Shown here in pieces: positions 32,201 through 40,474 of a DNA stretch of 52,657 nucleotides. Position 1 is the first letter of the stretch. Every line of letters starts with the position of its first letter. A program made the position numbers and the translations under genes. The stretch is from assembly GCF_018129685.1 (NCBI RefSeq), contig NZ_JAFCLG010000031.1, positions 1 to 52,657 of the forward strand, written 5' to 3'. A model generated the notes under the pieces. It made no database searches. It saw only the letters and a list, made by a program, of their open reading frames with translations, and was not told the origin of the DNA. Source of the DNA: Bradyrhizobium manausense. Its GTDB lineage: Bacteria; Pseudomonadota; Alphaproteobacteria; Rhizobiales; Xanthobacteraceae.

Positions 32201-32399
32201 CGCGCATGGCGCCGGCGGCGCCAGCCAGCAATCGCTCGGCACCGTCGTGATGGGCGGCATGATCGCGGTGGTGATCCTGGCGCTGCTGATGGTGCCGGTG
32301 TTCTTCGTCTCCGTGCAGCGCGTGCTGGGCGGGGATCGGGAGCCGAAGGCAGCGAATGAAAGCGAGGCGCATGGACCGCCGGCGCCAGTCAAGCCATAA
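29244..32399 (+). CDS. RND multidrug efflux permease (HAE1 family)
   Basis: A 1051-residue inner-membrane pump, the standard HAE1 length. It begins MPSFFIDRPIFAWVVALFI, the usual start; 23 more upstream codons are open but belong to the repeat. Twelve helices and two large periplasmic loops are present. The proton-relay residues are in place: the aspartate pair in VGILVDDAIVVVENVERI (helix 4) and the lysine in GLAAKDAILIIEF (helix 10). The hydrophobic, aromatic periplasmic segments suit amphiphilic drugs. The C-terminus is short and hydrophilic (DREPKAANESEAHG). It works with the adaptor encoded upstream and an outer-membrane channel encoded elsewhere. Confidence 0.96.
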   Translation: MPSFFIDRPIFAWVVALFICLIGAISIPLLPIAQYPIIAPPSISISTSYPGASPENLYNSVTRLIEEELNGASGILNFESTSDSLGQVEITANFQPGTDTSAASVEVQNRIKRVEARLPRAVIQQGILIEEASSAVLQIITLNSTDGSLDEVGLGDFMIRNVLGEVRRIPGVGRATLYSTERSLRVWIDPAKLVGYGLTADDVNKAISAQNAQVASGSIGAEPSTDNQRTSALVLVKGQLSSPDEFGAIILRANADGSTVRLRDVARIEVGGLSYQFNTRLNGKPTAGLSVLLSPSGNALATASAVEEKMKELSRFFPANIAYEIPYNITPVVEASIKKVLSTLLEAVVLVFAVMFLFLQNIRYTIIPTIVVPVALLGACTVLLLAGYSINMLSMFGMVLAVGILVDDAIVVVENVERIMAEEGLPPKEATRKAMSQISGAIIGITLVLMAVFVPMAFFPGSVGIIYRQFSVTMVAAIGFSAFLALSLTPALCATLLKPVAAGHGHAKKGVFGWFNRILEGGKDSYSRTVGFSLKRTGRLMLVYFALLSGLSFAFVSLPGGFLPVDDQGFVTTDVQTPSDSSYARTEAVIEKVEKYLAQRPGVDNVTFLTGFSFSGQGMNTAQAFITLKDWSQRGPKESAAAIVDDINRDLGASIRDAKISALQPPPIDNLGNSSGFSFRLQDRGQKGYPALMRAADQLIAEANASPVLQKVYVEGLPEAGVVNLVIDREKAGAFGVTFEDINNTISTNLGSNYINDFPNRGRMQRVVVQADARDRMKPEDILNYNVRNSRGQLVPFSSFTTVEWARGPTQIAGFNYYPAVRISGEARPGFTSGDAIAEMERLAGKLPRGFGYEWTGQSLQEKLSGSQAPFLLALSVLVVFLCLAALYESWTIPLAVLLTVPLGIVGAVVSAILRGLPNDVYFTVGLITIIGLAAKDAILIIEFAKDLRKEGRPLVEATIEACRLRFRPILMTGLAFICGVLPMAIAHGAGGASQQSLGTVVMGGMIAVVILALLMVPVFFVSVQRVLGGDREPKAANESEAHGPPAPVKP

Positions 32400-32406
32400 G
32401 GCACAC

Positions 32407-32450
32407 CGTCATGCCCCGGCTTGACCGGCGCATCCAGTACGCCGCAGGCC
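32407..32450. repeat. Half of a family D palindrome
   Basis: GTCATGCCCCGGCTTGACCG and GCATCCAGTACGCCG look like one arm of the family D repeat; the other arm is missing. Confidence 0.5.
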
Positions 32451-32490
32451 AATCGCATATGGATTTCGCGAGGACCGCGGGCTTGCTCGG

Positions 32491-32860
32491 CCTCTCCCGC
32501 TTGCGGGAGAGGCCGCCGCGCTCGCAGAGCGCGGCGGGTGAGGGTTCTCACCACTCGGGGATATCCTCCGCAATTTTCGACAATCCCAATGCGGAGACAG
32601 CCCCCACCCCAGCCCTCCCCCGCAAGCGGGAGAGGGAGCCGACTGCCAATGCCGCCGCATCCTACACACCATACGCGATTGCCCTGCCGCTCGCGGGGAG
32701 AGGCCGGATCGCATCGCAGATGCGATCCGGGTGAGGGGGACTCTCCGCGAGTCCGACTCTCACCGTCGCCGTGGAGAGTCCCCCTCACCCCAACCCTCTC
32801 AGCGCGAGTGAAGCTCGTCGCGGCCCCGCAAGCGGGGCGAGGCAGCGCACCGTCGATGCG
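32491..32860. repeat. Composite palindromic repeat cluster (family C) in a convergent gap
   Basis: The 472-bp gap between the RND pump and the inositol monophosphatase has no gene. It holds several family C pieces in a row: CCTCTCCCGCTTGCGGGAGAGG, CCCCCGCAAGCGGGAGAGGG, GGATCGCATCGCAGATGCGATCC and CCCCTCACCC. A separate perfect hairpin, GCGCACCG/CGGTGCGC (32845-32866), lies 6 bp past the monophosphatase stop. Confidence 0.8.
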
Positions 32861-32871
32861 GTGCGCAAAAG

Positions 32872-33657
32872 CTACTTCCGCAAAATCTTCACCAACTCCC
32901 CGTGCACGTACTCATTCCCGCATACCACATCCCCGGTCACCAGGGCATCGCCAGGTGTGTTGATGTCGGTCACCGTGCCACCGGCCTCGCGCACCATCAG
33001 CATGCCGGCGGCGATGTCCCAGGATTGCAGATTGCGTTCCCAATAGCCGTCGAGGCGGCCGGCGGCGACGAAGGCGAGGTCGAGGGAGGCGGCGCCGAAG
33101 CGGCGCAGGCCCGCGACGCGATCCTGGATCGCGGTCATCTCGCGGCGGAATTCCTCGTGGTCGCCGCGGCCGATATGGGGCAGGCCACAGGCCACCACGC
33201 ATTCGTTCAGCTGGCGGCGGCCGGCGACGCGCAGGCGCTGGTCGTTGAGGAACACGCCCTTGCCGCGCTCGGCGATGTAGAGCTCGTCATTGGCGGGATT
33301 GTAGATCACGCCGGCGATGATGGTCCCCTCGCGCACGAGACCGATCGAGATCGCGAATTGCGGGATGCCGTGCAGGAAATTGGTGGTGCCGTCGAGCGGA
33401 TCGACGATCCAGGTATGGCTCTTGTCGGAGCCTTCCCGGGTGCCGCCTTCCTCGCCGATGAAGCCGTAACCCGGCCGCGCCTTGGAAAGGTCCTGGTAGA
33501 GGATCTCCTCGGCGCGCTTGTCGGCGAGCGAGACGAAATTGGCCGGTCCCTTCAGCGAGACCTGCAGATGCTCGATCTCGCCGAGATCGCGCTTGAGGCT
33601 GCGGCCGGCGCGGCGCGCGGCTTTGACCATGACGTTGATAGTGGCGGAATACAGCAT
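32872..33657 (-). CDS. suhB: Inositol-1-monophosphatase family protein
   Basis: A 261-residue member of the IMPase family. The metal-binding motifs are GFIGEEGG, VDPLDGTTNFLHGIP (motif A) and QSWDIAAGMLMVREAGG (motif B). The start at 33657 (MLYSATINVM) is chosen because homologues begin this way; 14 extra upstream codons are open. Enzymes of this family remove phosphate from inositol-1-phosphate, and some also act on fructose-1,6-bisphosphate or bind RNA polymerase and ribosomal RNA complexes (SuhB). Its place at the end of a gene run with two aldolases makes a sugar-bisphosphatase role worth considering, though that is inference. Confidence 0.92.
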   Translation of the reverse strand: MLYSATINVMVKAARRAGRSLKRDLGEIEHLQVSLKGPANFVSLADKRAEEILYQDLSKARPGYGFIGEEGGTREGSDKSHTWIVDPLDGTTNFLHGIPQFAISIGLVREGTIIAGVIYNPANDELYIAERGKGVFLNDQRLRVAGRRQLNECVVACGLPHIGRGDHEEFRREMTAIQDRVAGLRRFGAASLDLAFVAAGRLDGYWERNLQSWDIAAGMLMVREAGGTVTDINTPGDALVTGDVVCGNEYVHGELVKILRK

Positions 33658-33762
33658 GAGATCGGTCTTTGATGGGGGAGGGGCGCGAGACCACGCCATT
33701 TGAGGGATTGGGTGCCCCGCGAGGGGCCAAAGGTCAAGTCATTCGAGCCAGGTGGCGCCGGG

Positions 33763-34869
33763 TCATTTGTTGCCGAGCCATTTCCTGGCTGCGGCCTCCG
33801 CCTTGGCGCGGTCGTCGGCCGGCAGGTCCGCCAACTGCTTGTCGAGCTCCGGATCGCCCTTGCCTGACGTTTTAGCCACCAAATGCCATTTGAATCCCTC
33901 GACCTTGTCCACGGATGTGCCCATGCCGTTGATCAGGACCCAGGCGAGGCGGTTCTGCGCGATCGCGCTGCCCTGGCGGGAGGCCTTGCGCAGCAACGCC
34001 ACGGCGGCCGGCTGGTTCTTCGGCGTGCCGGTGCCGTTGAACATGGCGATGGCGTATTCGACCTCGGCATCGACATTGTCGGCCAGTGAAGCCGCCTGGA
34101 GCAGCCGCACCGACCTTTCGGGGTCCTTCAGCACCCCGGTGCCTTCCTTGTAGAAGGTCGCGAGCGCGTATTGCGCCTCGGGCAGACCGGCATCGGCGGC
34201 CTGGCGGAGCAACTCGGCGGAGCGCTTGACGTCCTGCGGCAGGGTCTGGCCATCAAGATAAAGCAGAGCGAGGTTATAGGCGGCTTTGGGCTCGCCGAGC
34301 TTGGCAGCGGAGGCCATCAGCTTGACCGCTTCGCCCTTGTCGACCGGGCCGCCGCGGCCGGCGATGCGCAGCATGGCGAGTGCAAACATCGCCTCGCGGT
34401 CGCCGGCGTCGGACGCGCGCTTGTACCATTCGACCGCCTTGGCGTAGTCGCGCCGGATGCCCATGGCGTTGGAATAGAGCTCGCCCAGCATGGTCATGGC
34501 CTTGGCATCGCCGGCGTTGGCGCGCGCTGTGGCGAGGTCGAAGGCGGTCTTGTACTGGCCGCGCTGATAGGCGCCGAACACCAGGTCGACATTGGGATTG
34601 TCGGCTGGCGGCGCGGGGATCACGGTTGCCGGCAGCGTCGGGCTCGGCGAGGCCGCCGGCTTCGACGACGGTGCGGCCTCCTTCTTTTTGGCGATCGTGT
34701 GTGGCGCGGCCTTTGGTTTTTCCTTTGGCTTTTCCTTGGGCGGCTCCTTGGCCTTCTGCTTGTCGGGCGCCGGGCTCGGGATCGTCGCCGGTGGCGTGAT
34801 CTGGAGCTGCGCCAGCGCGGGCGTCGCCAGCAGCAACGCTGCAAGAAGGGTGATGCGCGGAAGCGTCAT
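33763..34869 (-). CDS. Exported Sel1-repeat (TPR-like) protein
   Basis: A 368-residue protein with a signal peptide (ITLLAALLLATPALAQ). A linker rich in Lys/Pro/Ala (about residues 24-90, PDKQKAKEPPKEKPKEKPK) follows, then about six Sel1-like repeats (about 100-340). Examples are AMTMLGELYSNAMGIRRDYAKAVEWYKRA and AQYALATFYKEGTGVLKDPERSVRLLQAA. Sel1 proteins are scaffolds for envelope protein complexes. The ThiE-like gene ends 8 bp before its start, so it is probably in the same operon as the aldolase genes. I see no direct metabolic reason for that link. Confidence 0.88.
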   Translation of the reverse strand: MTLPRITLLAALLLATPALAQLQITPPATIPSPAPDKQKAKEPPKEKPKEKPKAAPHTIAKKKEAAPSSKPAASPSPTLPATVIPAPPADNPNVDLVFGAYQRGQYKTAFDLATARANAGDAKAMTMLGELYSNAMGIRRDYAKAVEWYKRASDAGDREAMFALAMLRIAGRGGPVDKGEAVKLMASAAKLGEPKAAYNLALLYLDGQTLPQDVKRSAELLRQAADAGLPEAQYALATFYKEGTGVLKDPERSVRLLQAASLADNVDAEVEYAIAMFNGTGTPKNQPAAVALLRKASRQGSAIAQNRLAWVLINGMGTSVDKVEGFKWHLVAKTSGKGDPELDKQLADLPADDRAKAEAAARKWLGNK

Positions 34870-34877
34870 GGCGGGCG

Positions 34878-35546
34878 CTAGCCCTGGCCTGCGGCAACGG
34901 CCGCGTAGGCCTTCTTGATCGCGGCATCGGCCTCGATCAGCGCGGCCTTGGGGCCGCGCGGGTCGGCCCAGACGAGATCGCCGACCAGCACGAAATCGGC
35001 GCCGCTGGCGGCGAAGTCATAGGCTTCCTCGAACGAGACGGCGAAGCCGACGCAGGGCGGCTCGAACAGTTCGGCCCACCAGTCCAGCCGCTCGGCAATT
35101 GCCTGGGATGACGGCCGCTGGCCTTTGGCGTCGGGCTCGCCGAACAGCAAATAGTCGGCGCCCATCTCGCCCGCATTCATGGATTCGTGGCGTGTCTCGA
35201 GCCCGCCGACGCCGGCGATGCGATCGGGCTTGAGCGAGGGCATCGCCTCTTCCAGCGCGGCGACATCGGGCAGATGCGCGCCGTCGGCGCCGCCGCGCGC
35301 GACGATTTCAGGGTGGCCGTCGACGAGCAGCGCCGCGCCCGCGTTCTGCACCACCGGCGCCAGCGTCTTGATCCGCGAGATCATGGTGCGCTGGTCGGTC
35401 TCCTTCAGCCGCACCAGCACGGCCGCGACATCGGCGGCGGCGAGCAGATCAGGCAGCTCGGCGAGGAGCGCGGCGGGATCATCGAGCACGGGCGTCGCAA
35501 GATAAAGGCGCGGCGCCGGGCGCGGCGGAGGCGATTTGTTCGACAA
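34878..35546 (-). CDS. ThiE-like protein (thiamine-phosphate synthase family, divergent)
   Basis: A 222-residue TIM-barrel protein of the ThiE/TenI family. Recognisable points are LYLATPVLDDP at the start, VLVRLKETDQR in place of LRxK, GGADGAHLPD in place of GADGVHLGQxD, and GADYLLFGEPDAKGQRPS in place of GADYxGxGPxxxTxTK. The VNDR motif that binds pyrophosphate is replaced by LLVDGHPE. The glycine-rich phosphate loop (IGGI) reads VGFAVSFEEA. With so many catalytic residues changed it may not make thiamine phosphate. It lies 3 bp downstream of the class I aldolase gene and 8 bp upstream of the Sel1 gene, clearly within one operon. Confidence 0.78.
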   Translation of the reverse strand: MSNKSPPPRPAPRLYLATPVLDDPAALLAELPDLLAAADVAAVLVRLKETDQRTMISRIKTLAPVVQNAGAALLVDGHPEIVARGGADGAHLPDVAALEEAMPSLKPDRIAGVGGLETRHESMNAGEMGADYLLFGEPDAKGQRPSSQAIAERLDWWAELFEPPCVGFAVSFEEAYDFAASGADFVLVGDLVWADPRGPKAALIEADAAIKKAYAAVAAGQG

Positions 35547-35549
35547 GAT

Positions 35550-36575
35550 CTAGGCTGCCTTCTGTTCCAGGCTGCTGTGCCATTCGCCCCTGGAGGCGAG
35601 GCCGTTCATGCGGGCACGATGAGCGAATGCATTCTGTCCGGCCGCGACATTCTCAGGCCTGCCCGACCAGGCCTTCTGCGGCGCGGCCTGCAGCGCGCGG
35701 CCGTAGGAGAAGGTCAGGCCCCAGGGCAGCGGACCGAGCTTGTGCATGGCGTTGAGATGCGCGGTCGCCTCTTCATCCGACTGGCCGCCGGAGAGGAAGG
35801 CGATGCCGGGGACGGCCGCGGGCACGCAGGCCTTCAGCAGCCGGATGGTCTTCTCCGCGACCTCCTCGACGGTGGCCTGTTTCGCGCATGTCTTGCCTGA
35901 TATCGCCATGTTCGGCTTCAGCACCATGCCTTCGAGCGCGACGCGCTGCAGGCGCAGCTCCTGGAACGTCTTGTTGAGCACGCGGCTCGTCACCTCATAG
36001 CAGCGATCGATGTCGTGATCGCCGTCCATCAGCACCTCCGGCTCGACGATCGGAACGATCTGCGCGGCCTGGCACAGCGCGGCGTAGCGCGCCAGCGCAT
36101 GCGCGTTGACGCTGATCGCGGTCATCGAGGGAATCCCGCTGGCAATGTCGATCACCGCGCGCCATTTGGCGAAACGGGCGCCGCGCTCGTAATATGTCTT
36201 CAGGCGCTCGGCGAGCCTGTCGAGCCCGACAGTGACCAGCTCGCCCGGGCACATCGGCAGGGCCTGCGTGCCCTCGTCGACCTTGATACCGGGAATGGCG
36301 CCGCTCTGTTCGATCAGCTTGACCAGCGGCGTGCCGTCCTTGGCATTCTGCCAGATCGTCTCGTCATAGAGGATCACGCCCGAAATGTACTGGCTCATGG
36401 CCTCCTTGGCGCGGAACAGCATCTCGCGATAGTCGCGGCGGTTGCTTTCCGTCGATTCCACGCCGATCGCATCGAACCGCTTCTTGATGGTGCCGGAGGA
36501 TTCGTCGGCGGCAAGGATGCCCTTGCCCGGCGCGACCATGGCGGTCGCGATCCTGTTGAGCTCAGTCAGATTCAT
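35550..36575 (-). CDS. Class I fructose-bisphosphate aldolase
   Basis: A 341-residue Schiff-base aldolase. It opens MNLTELNRIATAMVAPGKGILAADESSGTIKKRF, the classic class I beginning. It has the lysine of VLKPNM (Schiff base) and PGIAFLSGGQSDEEATAHLNAM with WGLTFSYGRALQ near the C-terminus. The ATG at 36575 has GGGAGG 8 nt before it; a longer open frame upstream belongs to intergenic sequence. It cleaves fructose-1,6-bisphosphate to the two triose phosphates without metal. A class II enzyme gene with the same nominal activity lies just upstream, separated by 268 bp that include a palindromic repeat, so the two are likely to have separate promoters or separate uses. Confidence 0.96.
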   Translation of the reverse strand: MNLTELNRIATAMVAPGKGILAADESSGTIKKRFDAIGVESTESNRRDYREMLFRAKEAMSQYISGVILYDETIWQNAKDGTPLVKLIEQSGAIPGIKVDEGTQALPMCPGELVTVGLDRLAERLKTYYERGARFAKWRAVIDIASGIPSMTAISVNAHALARYAALCQAAQIVPIVEPEVLMDGDHDIDRCYEVTSRVLNKTFQELRLQRVALEGMVLKPNMAISGKTCAKQATVEEVAEKTIRLLKACVPAAVPGIAFLSGGQSDEEATAHLNAMHKLGPLPWGLTFSYGRALQAAPQKAWSGRPENVAAGQNAFAHRARMNGLASRGEWHSSLEQKAA

Positions 36576-36690
36576 CGAGAGGTCCTCCCAAAACGATTCT
36601 GCCCTTGCCGGTGAAAATAGACGGTTCTCGGGCAATTGCCGAGACAACGTTGGTCGCAGGGTAAAAGGGCGAGGTGAGGCTGGCTCCCGC

Positions 36691-36811
36691 ACCTCTCCCA
36701 TCGGGAGAGGTCGGCGCGAAGCGCCGGGTGAGGGGTTTAGCCCTATCGAGGGACCTGAACCCTCACCCGATTTGCTTGCGCAAATCGACCTCTCCCCGAC
36801 GGGGAGAGGTG
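36691..36811. repeat. Palindromic repeat (family C) between the two aldolase genes
   Basis: CACCTCTCCCATCGGGAGAGG and CCGGGTGAGGGG are answered by CCCTCACCCGATTTG and CCTCTCCCCGACGGGGAGAGG. Confidence 0.85.
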
Positions 36812-36843
36812 ATCCGAACTCGCTGAGGCAGGGGCAAGATAGG

Positions 36844-37911
36844 TCACGCCACCTTCGGATCCAGCTCGCCCTTGGCGTAGCGCTTGGCCATGTCGGCGGG
36901 GGTCAGGATCTTCTTGAACTTCGAAGCCTGGCCGGCGGTGTTGAACTCCTGCAGCCGCTGCTTGCACAGCTTGGTCATGGCTTCCATCGCAGGCTTCAAA
37001 TACTTGCGCGGATCGAACTCTTCCGGGTGCTCGCTCAGAACCTTGCGGATCTGGCCGGTCATGGCCATGCGGTTGTCGGTGTCGATGTTGATCTTGCGCA
37101 CGCCGTTCTTGATGCCGCGCTGGATCTCGGACACCGGCACGCCCCAGGTCGGCTTCATCTTGCCGCCGAACTTGTTGATGATCTCCTGGAGGTCCTGCGG
37201 CACCGACGAGGAGCCGTGCATCACCAGATGCGTGTTCGGCAGCTTGCGGTGGATCTCCTCGATCACGTTCATGGCGAGGATGTCGCCATCAGGCTTGCGG
37301 GTGAACTTGTAGGCGCCGTGCGACGTGCCCATCGCGATCGCGAGCGCATCGACCTTGGTCTCCTGGACGAACTTCACGGCCTCGTCCGGATTGGTCAGCA
37401 GCTGGTCGTGGCTGAGCTTGCCTTCGGCGCCGTGGCCGTCTTCCTTGTCGCCCATGCCGGTTTCGAGCGAGCCGAGCACGCCGAGCTCGCCCTCGACCGA
37501 GATGCCGCCGAGATGGGCCATGTCGGTCACGGTCTTGGTGACGCCGACATTGTAGGCCCAGTCGCCGGGGGTCTTGCCGTCGGCCTTGAGCGAGCCGTCC
37601 ATCATGACGGAGGTGAAGCCGGCCTGGATCGCGGTCATGCAGGTCGCGGCCTCGTTGCCGTGGTCGAGATGCACGCAGACCGGAATGTGCGGGTAGATCT
37701 CGGTCACTGCGTCCATCATGTGCTTGAGCATGACGTCGTTGGCGTAGGAGCGCGCACCGCGCGAGGCCTGGATGATGACGGGCGCGTCGACCTGGTTGGC
37801 CGCGTCCATGATCGCCAGGGCCTGTTCCATGTTGTTGATGTTGAAGGCCGGTACGCCGTAATCGTTCTCAGCCGCGTGGTCGAGCAATTGACGCAACGTG
37901 ATCCGAGCCAT
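36844..37911 (-). CDS. fbaA: Class II fructose-bisphosphate aldolase (Calvin-cycle subtype)
   Basis: A 355-residue zinc aldolase. Metal ligands are in CVHLDHGNEA and LVMHGSSSVP; GELGVLGS and INIDTDNRMAMTGQIRKV are also conserved. The start MARITLRQLLDHAAENDYGVPAFN is typical of the CbbA/FbaA subtype, which handles fructose-1,6-bisphosphate and often sedoheptulose-1,7-bisphosphate. It lies 51 bp downstream of pgk. The order tkt-gap-pgk-fba matches the carbon-fixation gene order of many proteobacteria, but no RuBisCO or phosphoribulokinase gene is in the window. It probably serves gluconeogenesis and glycolysis. Confidence 0.96.
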   Translation of the reverse strand: MARITLRQLLDHAAENDYGVPAFNINNMEQALAIMDAANQVDAPVIIQASRGARSYANDVMLKHMMDAVTEIYPHIPVCVHLDHGNEAATCMTAIQAGFTSVMMDGSLKADGKTPGDWAYNVGVTKTVTDMAHLGGISVEGELGVLGSLETGMGDKEDGHGAEGKLSHDQLLTNPDEAVKFVQETKVDALAIAMGTSHGAYKFTRKPDGDILAMNVIEEIHRKLPNTHLVMHGSSSVPQDLQEIINKFGGKMKPTWGVPVSEIQRGIKNGVRKINIDTDNRMAMTGQIRKVLSEHPEEFDPRKYLKPAMEAMTKLCKQRLQEFNTAGQASKFKKILTPADMAKRYAKGELDPKVA

Positions 37912-37962
37912 CTGTGTTTTCTCCGTTCCGGGCCTAAGGGCCGCTTGCTTCTTGCCGTTGAA

Positions 37963-39159
37963 TTACTTGATGCGCAGAACCTCGACGCCGGGCAGGGGCT
38001 TGCCTTCCATCCATTCAAGAAATGCGCCACCGGCGGTCGAGACATAGGTGAACTGACCGGCCACATGGGCCTGGTTGAGGGCCGCAACGGTGTCGCCGCC
38101 GCCGGCAATCGAGATCAGCTTCTTCGCCTTGGTGCGCTCGGCCGCATGCTTGGCCGCCGCGACCGTGCCGCGGTCGAACGGCTGCATCTCGAACGCGCCC
38201 AGCGGTCCGTTCCAGACCAGTGTGGCGGCATCGTCGATGGCGGCGTGGATGCGCGCGATCGATTGCGGGCCGACGTCCAGGATCATGCCGTCGGCCGGGA
38301 TCGCATCGAGGCCGTAGGCGTGCGAGGGCGCGTTGGCGGCAAAGTGATAGGCGACGGTGGCGTCCACCGGCAGGATGATCGCGCAGTTGGCGGCTTCCGC
38401 CTTCTCCATGATGCGCAGCGCCGTGGCTGCGAGATCCTTCTCGGCCAGCGACTTGCCGATTCCGACGCCCTGGGCGTGCAGGAAGGTGTTGGCCATGCCG
38501 CCGCCGATGACCAGCGCATCGACCTTGGTGACGAGGTTTTCCAGCAGGTCGATCTTGGTCGAGACCTTGGCGCCGCCGATGATGGCGATGACGGGCTTGG
38601 TCGGCGCTTCAAGCGCCTTCTCCAGCGCATCGAGCTCGGCCTGCATGGTGCGGCCGGCATACGCCGGCAGCTTGTGGCCGAGCCCTTCGGTCGAGGCGTG
38701 GGCGCGGTGCGCCGCCGAGAACGCGTCATTGACCCAGAGGTCGCCGAGCTTTGCCAGTTCCGCGACGAAGGCCGGATCGTTCTTTTCCTCTTCTTTGTGG
38801 AAGCGGGTGTTTTCCAGACAGAGGATGTCGCCATCCTTCAGGGCTGCCACAGCCTTGGCCGCGGGCTCGCCGATGCAATCCTCGGCGAAGGCGACCGGCT
38901 TCTTCACGACGTTGGCCAGCGCTTCCGCAACGGGCAGAAGCGACTCCTTGGGATCGCGTCCCTTCGGCCGGCCGAAATGTGCGAGCAGGATGACCTTGCC
39001 GCCCTTGTCCGAGATTTCGGTGATGGTCGGCGCGACGCGCTCGAGCCGGGTCGCGTCGGTGACGCGGCCATTGTCCATGGGCACGTTGAGATCGACGCGC
39101 AGCAGCACGCGCTTGCCCTTCACGTCAACGTCGTCGAGGGTGCGGAATTTGTTGGTCAT
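37963..39159 (-). CDS. pgk: Phosphoglycerate kinase
   Basis: A 398-residue PGK, full length. The N-terminal signature RVLLRVDLNVPMDNG and the HFGRPKG loop are present. The nucleotide-side motifs are AIIGGAKVSTKIDLLENL and the C-terminal SIAGGGDTVAAL. It interconverts 1,3-bisphosphoglycerate plus ADP with 3-phosphoglycerate plus ATP. A palindromic repeat fills the 157 bp between it and gap, and fbaA follows after 51 bp. Confidence 0.97.
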   Translation of the reverse strand: MTNKFRTLDDVDVKGKRVLLRVDLNVPMDNGRVTDATRLERVAPTITEISDKGGKVILLAHFGRPKGRDPKESLLPVAEALANVVKKPVAFAEDCIGEPAAKAVAALKDGDILCLENTRFHKEEEKNDPAFVAELAKLGDLWVNDAFSAAHRAHASTEGLGHKLPAYAGRTMQAELDALEKALEAPTKPVIAIIGGAKVSTKIDLLENLVTKVDALVIGGGMANTFLHAQGVGIGKSLAEKDLAATALRIMEKAEAANCAIILPVDATVAYHFAANAPSHAYGLDAIPADGMILDVGPQSIARIHAAIDDAATLVWNGPLGAFEMQPFDRGTVAAAKHAAERTKAKKLISIAGGGDTVAALNQAHVAGQFTYVSTAGGAFLEWMEGKPLPGVEVLRIK

Positions 39160-39172
39160 CGGACGCTCTCTC

Positions 39173-39303
39173 TTGTCCCGGGCGCTGCGCTAGCCGCGAA
39201 GCGGTGCGCTGCAGAACCGGGACTCACATTGCGGCGAGTCCGCGGTTGAATGGGTCCCGGCTCTGCGGAGCAGCGCAAGGGCGCTGCACCGCGTCCGGGA
39301 CAC
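39173..39303. repeat. Palindromic repeat between gap and pgk
   Basis: TTGTCCCGGGCGCTGCGC and GAACCGGGACTCACATTGC are answered by TGAATGGGTCCCGGCTCTGC and GCGTCCGGGACA. It is similar to family A in the arms but lacks the TCTTCGC core. Confidence 0.75.
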
Positions 39304-39316
39304 GAGACCTACGTTC

Positions 39317-40324
<1,008 letters not shown>

Positions 40325-40474
40325 GTTTCGTCTCCTTCAATGACCGCTGTCGTCCCGCACAACGCGCGGATCGCGCGCCTGCGAGGGTTTTTTAGGGCCG
40401 GACGCCCGGTTCGGCCGGGCGGTGCTTGATCATATGAGCGAAGTCGTAGTCCTTTTTTTTGACAAGCTCAACAC

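Noticed and set aside
36442..39249. A 935-codon open frame on the plus strand across the aldolase and pgk genes
   Set aside because: It is antisense to two well-recognised enzymes and has the His/Arg/Asp-rich composition of a high-GC shadow frame.
40404..40422. Terminator between tkt and gap
   Set aside because: The GC hairpin has no T-run after it on the minus strand, so termination is not supported.
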